Shown here piece after piece: positions 36,373-44,416 of a stretch of DNA of 64,000 nt. The position numbers and the translations under genes are program-made. Source of the DNA: Bacillus sp. Bos-x628 (GTDB lineage Bacteria; Bacillota; Bacilli; Bacillales; Bacillaceae); the NCBI RefSeq assembly GCF_040500475.1, contig NZ_CP159358.1:2232001-2296000 (forward strand), in the 5' to 3' direction. The notes below the pieces were generated by a model, which saw nothing but the letters and a program-made list of their open reading frames with translations, did no database searches and was not told where the DNA came from. Every line of letters begins with the position of its first letter. Positions within the stretch are counted from its first letter, which is position 1.

Positions 36373-37098
36373 GAAATTTCACCTCTTTATACTCCTTTCG
36401 CCTGTTTCAAGAAAACAATATCACAAATTCTGGTAAAATATAATCGTTTCTAAGAGGCAATTGACCATCGTCAATAAAAAAGGTCCTAATATCATGTGGT
36501 GAACCGATTTTATCGTTGAATGATCGTTTGTACAAATTCAAAAAATTATTCTTTTGAATGTTAAAAAGGTGAAAGTGACAATTGATTTCTACATTTTTAT
36601 TTAATATTACGGTAATTCCTTCGAGATAAATCTATTTTTGATTTTTAATGAGTAGAAATAAAGGTCGATCTATTTGAAAAAATCAGTTATGATATTTCAA
36701 AATAGAATTGGAAATAGTATTTAGAGAAGCAGAATTGAAAGTTACTTAAAATACGCTATTTAACGATTATAAAATGAAAAAAAGCTTCGTGTTATTAACT
36801 GGAAAATCATAGTGATTATCTACCTTTTATTCACACTTTACTTTTATAGAGAATAATTAAGCTACTGACAAAAAGCAGAAGGCAAAATCGTTTTAGAAAT
36901 AAACTCCTTGTTATTGTTATTCATTTACTTGTCAGGTATGCAAAGGTAGGCAGTGTTCAAATGGACATCAAGGAACGTTTGAAATTAATGCCTTTTGAAT
37001 CCTTGAGAGGTTTGAATATAACCATTGTATCTACCATCATTTTTGTCGTTTTTTAGCTGTTTGGCTGACGAAATACAGTGAGATCGAGGAGGCATTTG
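36373..37098. other. Long intergenic stretch, one short hydrophobic frame
   Basis: Very AT-rich. From about 36961 the plus strand reads MDIKERLKLMPFESLRGLNI then TIVSTIIFVVF and a stop at about 37056, like the first cytoplasmic and membrane part of a transporter that has been lost. No convincing gene or RNA was seen in the rest. Confidence 0.4.
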
Positions 37099-38226
37099 AT
37101 GAAAATTGTGATAGCACCAGATTCGTTTAAAGAAAGTCTATCTGCTTATGAGACGGCATGTGCCATTGAGCGAGGGTTTCGTGCCGTCCTGCCAGACGCA
37201 GATTATATTAAGCTTCCGATGGCAGATGGAGGAGAGGGTACGGTTCAATCGTTAGTTAACGCGACAGGAGGAACCATTTTTAATCAAGTCGTTACTGGCC
37301 CGCTTGGCGAACAAGTGGATGCATTTTTTGGAATGCTTGGGGATGGTCAGACAGCCGTCATAGAGATAGCAGCAGCTTCTGGCTTACACCTCGTCCCGCC
37401 CGAGAAACGAAATCCGCTGTTTACGACGTCTAGAGGAACGGGAGAGCTAATGCTTGCGGCGTTAGACAAAGGGGCGAGTCATTTGATCATTGGTCTAGGG
37501 GGAAGTGCAACAAATGATGGCGGCGTTGGCATGATGCAAGGGTTAGGTGCACGTTTCCTCGATCAATCAGGACAAGAACTATTATCAGGCGGGGGAGCGC
37601 TTCATCAATTAGCAGTAATTGATCTGTCTGGGCTCGACCCAAGGCTGAAAACGACTCGACTGGAAGTGGCATGTGATGTTGATAATCCTTTAACGGGTGA
37701 GAGAGGGGCTTCTGCTGTATTCGGTCCTCAAAAAGGAGCTAATGATGAAATGGTTCAGCTACTCGACAAGAACTTATCTCATCTTGCTCATATGGTAGAA
37801 AAGCAATTAAATGTATCCTTTGGTGATACAGCAGGTGCAGGAGCCGCAGGAGGGCTTGGTGCAAGTTTACGAGGTTTTTTACATGCTGACTTGCAAAGAG
37901 GTATAGACATTGTACTAAAAGCAGTCAATTTTGATGAAATCGTCAAGGATGCGGATCTTGTCATAACAGGTGAAGGACGGATCGATCGGCAAACCATTTA
38001 TGGGAAAACGCCTATCGGTGTAGCCAAGGCAGCAAAACAGTTTAATATCTCTGTGATTGGCATCGCAGGTTCACTTTCAAAAGACAGTGAAGTTGTACAC
38101 GATTACGGGATTGATGCGTTATTTAGTATCGTTCCAGGAATCACATCTCTTTCAGATGCGATGCAAGAGGCTGATAGACATGTAGAGAGAACGTCAAGGA
38201 ATATTGCGGCTGTGATGACATTTTAA
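37099..38226 (+). CDS. glxK: Glycerate kinase
   Basis: 375 residues from ATG 37099, 6 bases behind GAGGAGG. Family motifs are clear: MKIVIAPDSFKESLSAYE, LPMADGGEGTVQSL (about 44-57), IGLGGSATNDGGVGMMQGLGARF and GRIDRQTIYGKTPIGVAK. The enzyme phosphorylates D-glycerate and links glyoxylate or tartronate-semialdehyde breakdown to glycolysis. No partner genes for glyoxylate use are adjacent, apart from a possible transporter remnant upstream. Full length. Confidence 0.92.
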   Translation: MKIVIAPDSFKESLSAYETACAIERGFRAVLPDADYIKLPMADGGEGTVQSLVNATGGTIFNQVVTGPLGEQVDAFFGMLGDGQTAVIEIAAASGLHLVPPEKRNPLFTTSRGTGELMLAALDKGASHLIIGLGGSATNDGGVGMMQGLGARFLDQSGQELLSGGGALHQLAVIDLSGLDPRLKTTRLEVACDVDNPLTGERGASAVFGPQKGANDEMVQLLDKNLSHLAHMVEKQLNVSFGDTAGAGAAGGLGASLRGFLHADLQRGIDIVLKAVNFDEIVKDADLVITGEGRIDRQTIYGKTPIGVAKAAKQFNISVIGIAGSLSKDSEVVHDYGIDALFSIVPGITSLSDAMQEADRHVERTSRNIAAVMTF

Positions 38227-38979
38227 AGATCTCTCAATCAATGTATCGTTCAAATTGTCATAGATTCTTTTCTAGAGGTAAAACAACTATTGAGTCGGTG
38301 GTAAATAATTTAAATTGTTGTAGGTAACATTTCAGGTCTGTTTTTTGTCAAAATAACAAGTCAAATATTAGGTTTTTGATGAAACGTGGTGTTTATACTT
38401 TTTCATTCTGGCTGTTTGTACTTTGTATTCGACATCACGGTCATCCTATGTCTAATGATATAAGAAATCATAGTTTACCTCTTGCCATAATTTCCCCATG
38501 TACTTTATTATAATTAAATTAAGGAAGGGAGGTAATAATAAAAGGGTTAGCTTGGTAAATCAAACTGCCAGTATTAGAAAAATAAAAATAAGTGATGTAA
38601 AGTAAAGGTTGAAATGAAGGCAATTTTCCTCAACGATAGACCACCAATTTATTTATCTGATGATGAACTGGTTTTAATAAATGAGTCCGATAAACAGAGA
38701 GTCAACAATAGAAACGTAAAGAATAAGGGATCGTTCAATCAATAACCCCTTCATAGCAAGAAAGGTAAAGGCTTTTTGTGGATTTACACTTAATTTCCTA
38801 AGAATTACATGTTTTAGTATGATAGCAGGTCATTTCGTACCACAGTTGTTTGTAGAGGGGTTTGGTCTATCTTGAACGCAGACTTCAAGATACGGAAAGT
38901 TAGAGGATTATCTTATTGAAGAACCAATACAGTTTCAAAGAGAAAATATATAACAAACGGTATAAGGTGGTGGTTTTTG
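38227..38979. other. Long intergenic stretch with a possible 43-residue ORF
   Basis: An ORF at 38614-38745 (ATG, after AAAGG) encodes 43 residues beginning MKAIFLNDRPPIYLSDDELVLI and ending in a basic, Asn-rich tail. It has no family resemblance that I can see. The rest of the stretch shows no gene. Confidence 0.35.
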
Positions 38980-39501
38980 ATGAGAAAAGTGGAAGTAAAG
39001 CCATATAACGAGCAATGGAATTCAATGTTTGAAGAAGAAGCTAACAAGTTACATCAAATTTTCGGTTCAGAAATTATTGAAATCCATCATATCGGCAGTA
39101 CGTCTGTAAACAGCCTAAAAGCAAAGCCTATCATTGACATAATGCCAGTGGTTAGAGACATTAATCGGATTGATGAGTTTAACTCATCAATGGTTGCCAT
39201 TGGCTATAAACCAAAGGGCGAGAACGGAATTGATGGACGAAGATATTTTCAAAAAGGAGGAGAGAATCGAACTCATCATGTTCACATGTATGAGGTTGAA
39301 AATCCTCAAGTCGAGCGTCATATTGCATTTCGGGATTACTTGCGAGTGCATTCATATGATGCAAAAAAGTATGGAGACTTAAAAGAGGCATTAGCCCGAC
39401 GTTTCCATAACGACATTGAATCCTATATTAAAGGGAAAGAACGGCTAGTATTGGAGATTAACCAAAAAGCACTAGAGTGGTATCGAAGTTCAAGAAGATA
39501 A
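38980..39501 (+). CDS. GrpB family protein (UPF0157)
   Basis: 173 residues from ATG 38980, about 9 bases behind AAGGTGGTGG. Motifs VKPYNEQWNSMFEEEANKL, IEIHHIGSTSV, LKAKPIIDIM and HHVHMYEV define the GrpB/UPF0157 family, which has a nucleotidyltransferase-like fold. The GSTSV...KPIIDI motif supplies the expected metal-binding acid. Function is unknown; some members are fused to CoaE dephospho-CoA kinase. It stands alone. Confidence 0.88.
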   Translation: MRKVEVKPYNEQWNSMFEEEANKLHQIFGSEIIEIHHIGSTSVNSLKAKPIIDIMPVVRDINRIDEFNSSMVAIGYKPKGENGIDGRRYFQKGGENRTHHVHMYEVENPQVERHIAFRDYLRVHSYDAKKYGDLKEALARRFHNDIESYIKGKERLVLEINQKALEWYRSSRR

Positions 39502-39777
39502 TTAGATTATTTCACTAATGAGAAACGATAGCTTCATAACTGACACGTGCATCTTTTAGGTAACACCGAACTTATCTCAATCAAATATATCCTTTTCCAT
39601 CCCTGTTCTGGTCCTACAGCAAGCAAGGAGGATATCAAAGTAACAAAACGGTTTCATAAACGTCTACACACGAAGCATCTACATCAACTTATAACAGTTC
39701 TATCTGCTTCCATAATCCTTATTGTCCGTTGCGTAAAATCACAAATGAATGTTTATACTTTCTGAGGATATTGTATT
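39502..39777. other. Intergenic stretch, nothing found
   Basis: An open plus-strand frame (39547-39765) has no start signal and unusual composition; I do not call it. Confidence 0.4.
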
Positions 39778-40110
39778 CATCCATAGTCGATCTTCGTTAC
39801 TTCATGTTTCTTCCATGTCAAATGATCAACATCCCCTGCACTGTTGAGTTTATTGTCTCTGCATGAGATAAAACAAACTGCTTGTAAGCTTTCAGGGAGT
39901 CTCGTACTCTCAAATTGTTCATCTGCATACCTTGAAAGAATGTTTGAGACGTGCTTTGCAAATAAACTCCATTGTTCGCTTTTTAAAGGGATTTAATTTT
40001 CAAGATCTGACCTAATTGCTCTGGCATCCGCCTCAACTAATTGTAATATCTCCTTTCACGATTTCTTCATATAAAAGCCCCGATCTTTGAAATTTCCCTA
40101 ATTTAACCAT
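39778..40110 (-). pseudogene. Decayed gene of unknown family
   Basis: The minus strand opens MVKLGKFQRSGLLYEEIVKG (from ATG about 40110), shifts frame, then reads LVEADARAIRSDLEN, a TAA, and in the same frame PLKSEQWSLFAKHVSNILSR and LPESLQAVCFISCRDNKLNS to a TGA at about 39778. The composition is clearly coding-like. I do not recognise the family. One frameshift and one stop are visible. The following 40111-40668 holds no gene. Confidence 0.5.
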
Positions 40111-40668
40111 ACATACTAACGTAAATCGTTAAGGGTATCCGCTTGTCCAGAGTATCACATTTGAAAGTCGCTTAGATGCGTAGTCACCATGTATTTATAC
40201 GTCTGAATGGATAAAAGGTGAATGTTCAAGATCAAAACAAAATGGTTTTTTGTGTGTTGCTGAGGGCGATTCTGACGCAATTATCTTATGAATTCATGTT
40301 GCCGGGCTGGATTCATTTCAAATGCAGATAATTTAACTCGATCAACAATCACAGTAGAATCCTTTAAATCTAGCATAATTGTAATTTTTTACAGTTTTGC
40401 GTTTTTAGTAATATTCAGTTTGCATCTTTATAAAGAGAGGAACTCAAATATAAGAATTAGTTGAATTCAATAAATTTCCTTTGCTAAAAGTAATCTCTTC
40501 CTTAACCTCACCTTAAAAAAACAAATAATTCTCTAATTTTTTGCTAATCCCCTTCACATCTTTTGGGCATTGCTGTACCATATGGAAGTATTCTTCTATT
40601 TTTGACGGATGATGGTGTAATATCAGGACATTGATGATAGAAAACTATGACAAAGAGGGAGAGGTAAC

Positions 40669-41598
40669 GTGACGAAAGTTTTAGAACTGCATCATGTATC
40701 TAGGCATATTCGCGGGAAAAAGATCGTTCAAGACTTGAGTTTTTCTGTTCAAGCTGGAGAAGTCTTTGGCTTCTTAGGGCCAAATGGCGCAGGAAAAACG
40801 ACGACAATTCGTATGATGGTCGGTCTTTCTCCTATTACATCTGGTGACATTCTGATTAATGGACATAGTATCCAGACGTCTTATCGGCATGCCATCCAAG
40901 ATGTAGGTGCGATTATTGAAAATCCAGAAATGTATAATCATTTAACGGCAAGACAAAACCTTGTCCATTTTGCAAGAATGAATGGGAAGGTAGATGAAGA
41001 GCGAATTGACGAGTTGTTGCAGCTTGTAAACCTGCAACATGTAAAGCATAAGCGTGTCCGTACGTTTTCATTAGGAATGAAGCAGCGTTTGGGCATTGCG
41101 CAAGCACTCATCCATAAACCGAAACTACTTATTTTAGATGAGCCGACCAATGGACTTGATCCAGAGGGTATCCGAATGATACGAGATTACTTGAGAAAGC
41201 TTGCGAAGGAAGAAGGACTTGCAGTAATTGTTTCAAGTCACCTCATGTCAGAAATGGAATTGATGTGTGATCGTTTTGCCATTATTCAATCAGGAAAGCT
41301 GATAGCTATTGAGGATCAGCGTGTGGAGACTGAGCAGGATGATCTGGTCAATTATCGAATGAAGGTAGAGGAAAACGAGCTTGAAGTAGCGCAAAGATTG
41401 ATTGGTGAATTTGAGGAGGGCGTCACTGTAAGGGAAGAGGCAACATATCTATTCTTTTCTCTACCTGAAGCGAAGATGCCGCAATTGATTCGTCATTTGA
41501 GCGATGCATCTATCCATCTATATGAAGTCAAAATAGAAAAACAGACACTAGAAGACAAGTTTTTAAGTTTAACAGGTAAAAAGGAGGCAAACGTATGA
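40669..41598 (+). CDS. ABC exporter ATPase (BcrA/YhcH-like)
   Basis: 309 residues, GTG start behind GAGGGAGAGG. All motifs are canonical: Walker A GPNGAGKTT (about 38-46), signature FSLGMKQRLGIAQ, Walker B LLILDEPTNGLD, switch IVSSHLMSE. The C-terminal 90 residues match the bacitracin/lantibiotic resistance type (BcrA). It overlaps the permease start by four bases (ATGA). Probable role: export of, or resistance to, a peptide or membrane-active compound. The substrate is not known, and no BceS/BceR-type regulator lies next to it. Confidence 0.88.
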   Translation: MTKVLELHHVSRHIRGKKIVQDLSFSVQAGEVFGFLGPNGAGKTTTIRMMVGLSPITSGDILINGHSIQTSYRHAIQDVGAIIENPEMYNHLTARQNLVHFARMNGKVDEERIDELLQLVNLQHVKHKRVRTFSLGMKQRLGIAQALIHKPKLLILDEPTNGLDPEGIRMIRDYLRKLAKEEGLAVIVSSHLMSEMELMCDRFAIIQSGKLIAIEDQRVETEQDDLVNYRMKVEENELEVAQRLIGEFEEGVTVREEATYLFFSLPEAKMPQLIRHLSDASIHLYEVKIEKQTLEDKFLSLTGKKEANV

Positions 41599-42545
41599 TT
41601 CGCCTCATTCAAAACGAATGGATGAAGATCAGTTATCGTGTTGGTACTTGGATTATGGTGGGACTTCTTGTCCTAGGAATGATTGGCACGCTTATTTTTG
41701 CAATCAAAACAAATGATGATCAAACATCAAGTGATTGGAAAGCCGAGCTGCAAATGATGAATGCTGGGAATAAAAAAGAGTTAAAAGATACTGAGGATGG
41801 TTTCTATAAGAGAAGCCTTGAAAGAAAAATAGCGATTAATGATTATCGGATTAAACATGACTTACCGCCAGCAGAGCAATTCGGAAATAATGCTTGGACT
41901 TATGTGAAAACAAATGCTGGATTACTTCAGCTTGTAGGTGTGTTTGTTATTATCATTGCATCGACCATTGTGTCAGCAGAATACAAACATGGTACAATTA
42001 AATTATTACTCATTCGTCCACCATCAAGATCAAAGATTCTTTTATCTAAATATATTACGGTTCAGATTTACTCATTTTTACTCGTCGCTGTGTTATTTAT
42101 TCTATCATTTATCTTGGGTGCGATTTTCTTTGGATTCAACAATGAGTACGTGAATTTGGTTTATCAAAATGGCAAAGTGATTGAACGTTCAGAGTTTATG
42201 AATATGGTGTTTTATTATTTGGCGCATTGTGCGCAGTTTGTTGTACTCGGGACACTTTCTTTTGCGATTTCAACGGTGTTTAGAAGTGAAGCAATCTCCA
42301 TTGCCATTAGTGTGTTAGCCTATATTATAGGTGGAACGATTACGAGTATCTTGATGTTCACCTTCGATTGGGCGAAGTACTTGTTATTTGCCAATGATCC
42401 ATCTCAATATTTCATGGATGATGTTCCTTTTATGGAAGGTATGTCTCTTGGTTTTTCATTAACCGTTTTGGCTGTATATTGGGCCATTTTCTTGGCCTTT
42501 GCCTTATTTGTCTTCCAAAAACGAGAAGTCAAAACAGGCAGTTAA
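41595..42545 (+). CDS. ABC exporter permease (ABC-2 family)
   Basis: 316 residues. An N-terminal helix (about 17-37), an extracytoplasmic loop of about 75 residues rich in Lys/Asp, then five further helices (about 110-130, 155-180, 205-230, 240-262, 280-305). The VSAEYKHGTIKLLLIRPPSR motif is typical of ABC-2 permeases paired with BcrA-type ATPases. The start overlaps the ATPase stop, indicating translational coupling. Confidence 0.87.
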   Translation: MIRLIQNEWMKISYRVGTWIMVGLLVLGMIGTLIFAIKTNDDQTSSDWKAELQMMNAGNKKELKDTEDGFYKRSLERKIAINDYRIKHDLPPAEQFGNNAWTYVKTNAGLLQLVGVFVIIIASTIVSAEYKHGTIKLLLIRPPSRSKILLSKYITVQIYSFLLVAVLFILSFILGAIFFGFNNEYVNLVYQNGKVIERSEFMNMVFYYLAHCAQFVVLGTLSFAISTVFRSEAISIAISVLAYIIGGTITSILMFTFDWAKYLLFANDPSQYFMDDVPFMEGMSLGFSLTVLAVYWAIFLAFALFVFQKREVKTGS

Positions 42546-42567
42546 CTATTCTTTAGGAGGTTTGTAA

Positions 42568-42996
42568 ATGATGAAACGTAAAGGTGAAAAAGTGATGGGG
42601 ATTATTAGTATTGTCCTCAATATCATTGGCGTCGGTTTTGGGGCATTAATCCTTTCTTTGGATTCCTCCTCTTATGAACAATTCAATGAGATTTTAAAAG
42701 AGGAAGGCGAAGCATTGCCGATTGAAACACTTCAAGCTGCAGCGAATGCCTTTGGTATCCAGTTCATGATTGTATCGGCAATTGCGGCGGTTTTAACTCT
42801 CGTTGGTGTGATTTTTCTAAAGACAAATCGTCGTGCGGTGATCTCGGGTATTTTATTCTTGGTCTCTGCTGTCACTCTTTTAATTGGAACGGTTGGTCTT
42901 GCGTTCATTCCAATAATCTTATTAATTGTCATTGGGCTAATGGCACTGATTAGAAAGCCAAAAACGGAAGCTCATATCAGTGAATACCCATCTTAA
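42568..42996 (+). CDS. DUF4064-like small membrane protein
   Basis: 142 residues, four hydrophobic helices; the first starts KVMGIISIVLNIIGVGFGALIL and an extracytoplasmic loop of about 30 residues follows. Resembles DUF4064 proteins, of unknown function. It lies 22 bases after the ABC permease behind TAGGAGG and in front of a strong terminator, so it is the third gene of the exporter operon and may be an accessory or immunity protein. Start may be 42568 or the next ATG, 42571. Confidence 0.75.
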   Translation: MMKRKGEKVMGIISIVLNIIGVGFGALILSLDSSSYEQFNEILKEEGEALPIETLQAAANAFGIQFMIVSAIAAVLTLVGVIFLKTNRRAVISGILFLVSAVTLLIGTVGLAFIPIILLIVIGLMALIRKPKTEAHISEYPS

Positions 42997-43006
42997 TCAA
43001 ATGAAA

Positions 43007-43040
43007 AGACATGTGTCCATGGACACATGTCTTTCTTTTG
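43007..43040 (+). terminator. Terminator after the ABC/DUF4064 operon
   Basis: AGACATGTGTCC (43007-43018) and GGACACATGTCT (43021-43032) form a 12-bp perfect inverted repeat around AT, followed by TTTCTTTT. Confidence 0.88.
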
Positions 43041-43041
43041 C

Positions 43042-43400
43042 TTAAATGACCCAGATTAAAATGGCAACAAGCACTAATACGTTACTACAGAACTGCATCC
43101 AAAAGAAAGAGTATCGAATATGTTTCCCCATGTCGACACCCGCAAGCCCTATTGCGAGCCATACAGCAGGTGCAAGAGAGCTGACATATGTTCCGATGAC
43201 ATTGCCAATCATTATAAAGTAGGCGGATGAAGCACCAGATACATCCACTTGTAATAGATTTTACAATAGGCATATGTGCATAATCATATGCATCTGTGCT
43301 TGTTAACGTATCAAGAGGTACTCCGAGAAACCAACAATGATAGTAGAAATGGTCGAAGAAATGCCAGCAGAATCAAAAAACATCCCCTAAAGATTGATTG
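43042..43400 (-). pseudogene. CitMHS-type citrate transporter, C-terminal relic
   Basis: The minus strand reads broken pieces LGTPLDTLTSTDAYDYAHMP..., then the open 68-residue frame with GNVIGTYVSSLAPAVWLAIG and LAGVDMGKHIRYSFFWMQ, which matches the last helices of the CitMHS family. At least two frame changes are needed in the upstream part and the N-terminal 300 residues are absent. Confidence 0.65.
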
Positions 43401-43412
43401 GAAATGAATCAC

Positions 43413-43709
43413 TTACTTTATCCAGAAGAAAGTAACTGTAATTAAAAATATTAAATATAGGGCGGAAATCATTCTATACATTCCTTTTTTATATTGTAAA
43501 GGCGGGTTTATAAAGGTTACTAAAACGGTCGGACCAAACAAGACAATTAAGAAGTACCTATAATCAAAAAAGAAAGTACAGATTGATAGGAGTATTGAAA
43601 AATAAAAGACAATTATAAAAGAACTATTAATTGTGTTTTTCGGTTCTGCCTTATTTTCCTCTAAATGATCATCTAGTAATTTATCTATCTTTTTTTTATT
43701 AATAAACAT
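43413..43709 (-). CDS. Small membrane protein of the peptide locus
   Basis: 98 residues, ATG behind AATAGGAGGT. Basic N-terminus with an acidic stretch (about 1-27), then three hydrophobic helices (about 29-48, 50-68, 78-97). I know no family. It lies 9 bases after the SpoIIM-like gene and downstream of the 31-residue peptide gene on the same strand, so the three probably form one transcript. Small multi-helix proteins like this often give immunity or help export in bacteriocin operons. That reading is inferred from context only. Confidence 0.62.
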   Translation of the reverse strand: MFINKKKIDKLLDDHLEENKAEPKNTINSSFIIVFYFSILLSICTFFFDYRYFLIVLFGPTVLVTFINPPLQYKKGMYRMISALYLIFLITVTFFWIK

Positions 43710-43718
43710 AAGGACCTC

Positions 43719-44098
43719 CTATTGCAATTTGTTTAGTAAAAAGGGCGTTAATAATGCCTCAGTTAAAGCAGCAAGTAATGTCAATAGACATATCATCATA
43801 GTAAAAAACAAAATATCCGAAAAGAAATGTTTCTTGGGGGAATACATCCCTCTTATTTTTAAATAGACGAAGTCTAACAACTTGAAACCAAGTGAACCTG
43901 ATAATATCATGGCAGGAATTTCAAAGATACCATGAGGAATTAAAGCAGTTAATATATATAATAAATTGTTACCATGATCGGTAATACTTTGTATGATTTT
44001 AGTAAATTTTCGCTTGATGGGAAAAAGTAAATCAATCGGTTTAAAGTACGTCTATACGTAAGTTTAAAGTTCGCCATAAAAACTTTTTTGTTGAGCAT
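43719..44098 (-). pseudogene. SpoIIM/DUF95-family membrane protein, internally deleted
   Basis: From ATG 44098 (CTAGGAGGAATATA upstream) the protein starts MLNKKVFMANFKLTYRRTLN, then changes frame near 44020. After the shift the DUF95 motif is clear: LLYILTALIPHGIFEIPAMI then LSGSLGFKLLDFVYLK, with two more helices to 43719. A piece containing the first membrane helix seems to be missing at the junction (about 40-50 residues compared with the usual 170-180). DUF95 proteins are typical parts of circular and related bacteriocin clusters, where they help secretion or immunity. Confidence 0.7.
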
Positions 44099-44164
44099 TA
44101 TATTCCTCCTAGACGAAAAGAAGGAGGAATATCATTATACTCCTCAATTTCTTCACTTTGGATT

Positions 44165-44260
44165 TTACCATTCTGCAGCGTATTTTTTGCCGTATTTTGT
44201 AGCCAATTTTTTCGCAGTAGCTACCATATAAGCAGTAACAAAGTTGTGTTTATTATCCAT
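44165..44260 (-). CDS. 31-residue basic amphipathic peptide, bacteriocin-like candidate
   Basis: ATG at 44260 (read on the minus strand) with an AGGAG ribosome site 5 bases upstream; stop TAA at 44165-44167. The peptide begins MDNKHNFVTAYMVATAKK and ends in KKYAAEW. It has six Lys, one His, two acidic residues, three Tyr, one Trp, one Gly and six Ala. The Lys residues at 17, 18, 22, 25 and 26 fall on one face of a helix, with Leu, Ala, Tyr and Trp on the other. No leader and no Cys. This is the size and charge of leaderless bacteriocins of the aureocin A70 type (30-31 residues). A SpoIIM/DUF95 gene follows, as in bacteriocin clusters. Not recognised as a known family. Confidence 0.6.
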   Translation of the reverse strand: MDNKHNFVTAYMVATAKKLATKYGKKYAAEW

Positions 44261-44308
44261 AAAAGCTCCTTGATTTAAAAAGTGTTTTTTTTGTTAATTT
44301 TCACAAAT

Positions 44309-44338
44309 AATGTATCACATTTTACAATATTTTTTCAA
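44309..44338 (-). promoter_or_regulatory. Promoter of the small peptide locus
   Basis: Minus strand: TTGAAA (44338-44333), 18 bases, TACATT (44314-44309), followed by a 49-base leader and a good AGGAG site. Confidence 0.65.
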
Positions 44339-44387
44339 GTTAGAATTTTGATTATAAGCTGAATTTAAGGTTGGTTTTTGCATAAAA

Positions 44388-44416
44388 AGAAAAAAAGAAT
44401 GTCTTTAAAGACACTC
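44388..44416 (-). terminator. Terminator at the end of ganA
   Basis: The palindrome TGTCTTTAAAGACA (44400-44413, in extended stem 44397-44416) is followed on the minus strand by an all-T stretch (44396-44388). It overlaps the last codons of ganA. Confidence 0.8.

Noticed and set aside
39547..39765. 72-codon plus-strand frame after the GrpB gene
   Set aside because: No RBS and unlikely amino acid composition.
40669..42996. ABC/DUF4064 operon as the exporter of the 31-residue peptide
   Set aside because: It is on the opposite strand with its own terminator and lies beyond a citrate-transporter relic; a functional link is possible but not supported by sequence alone.
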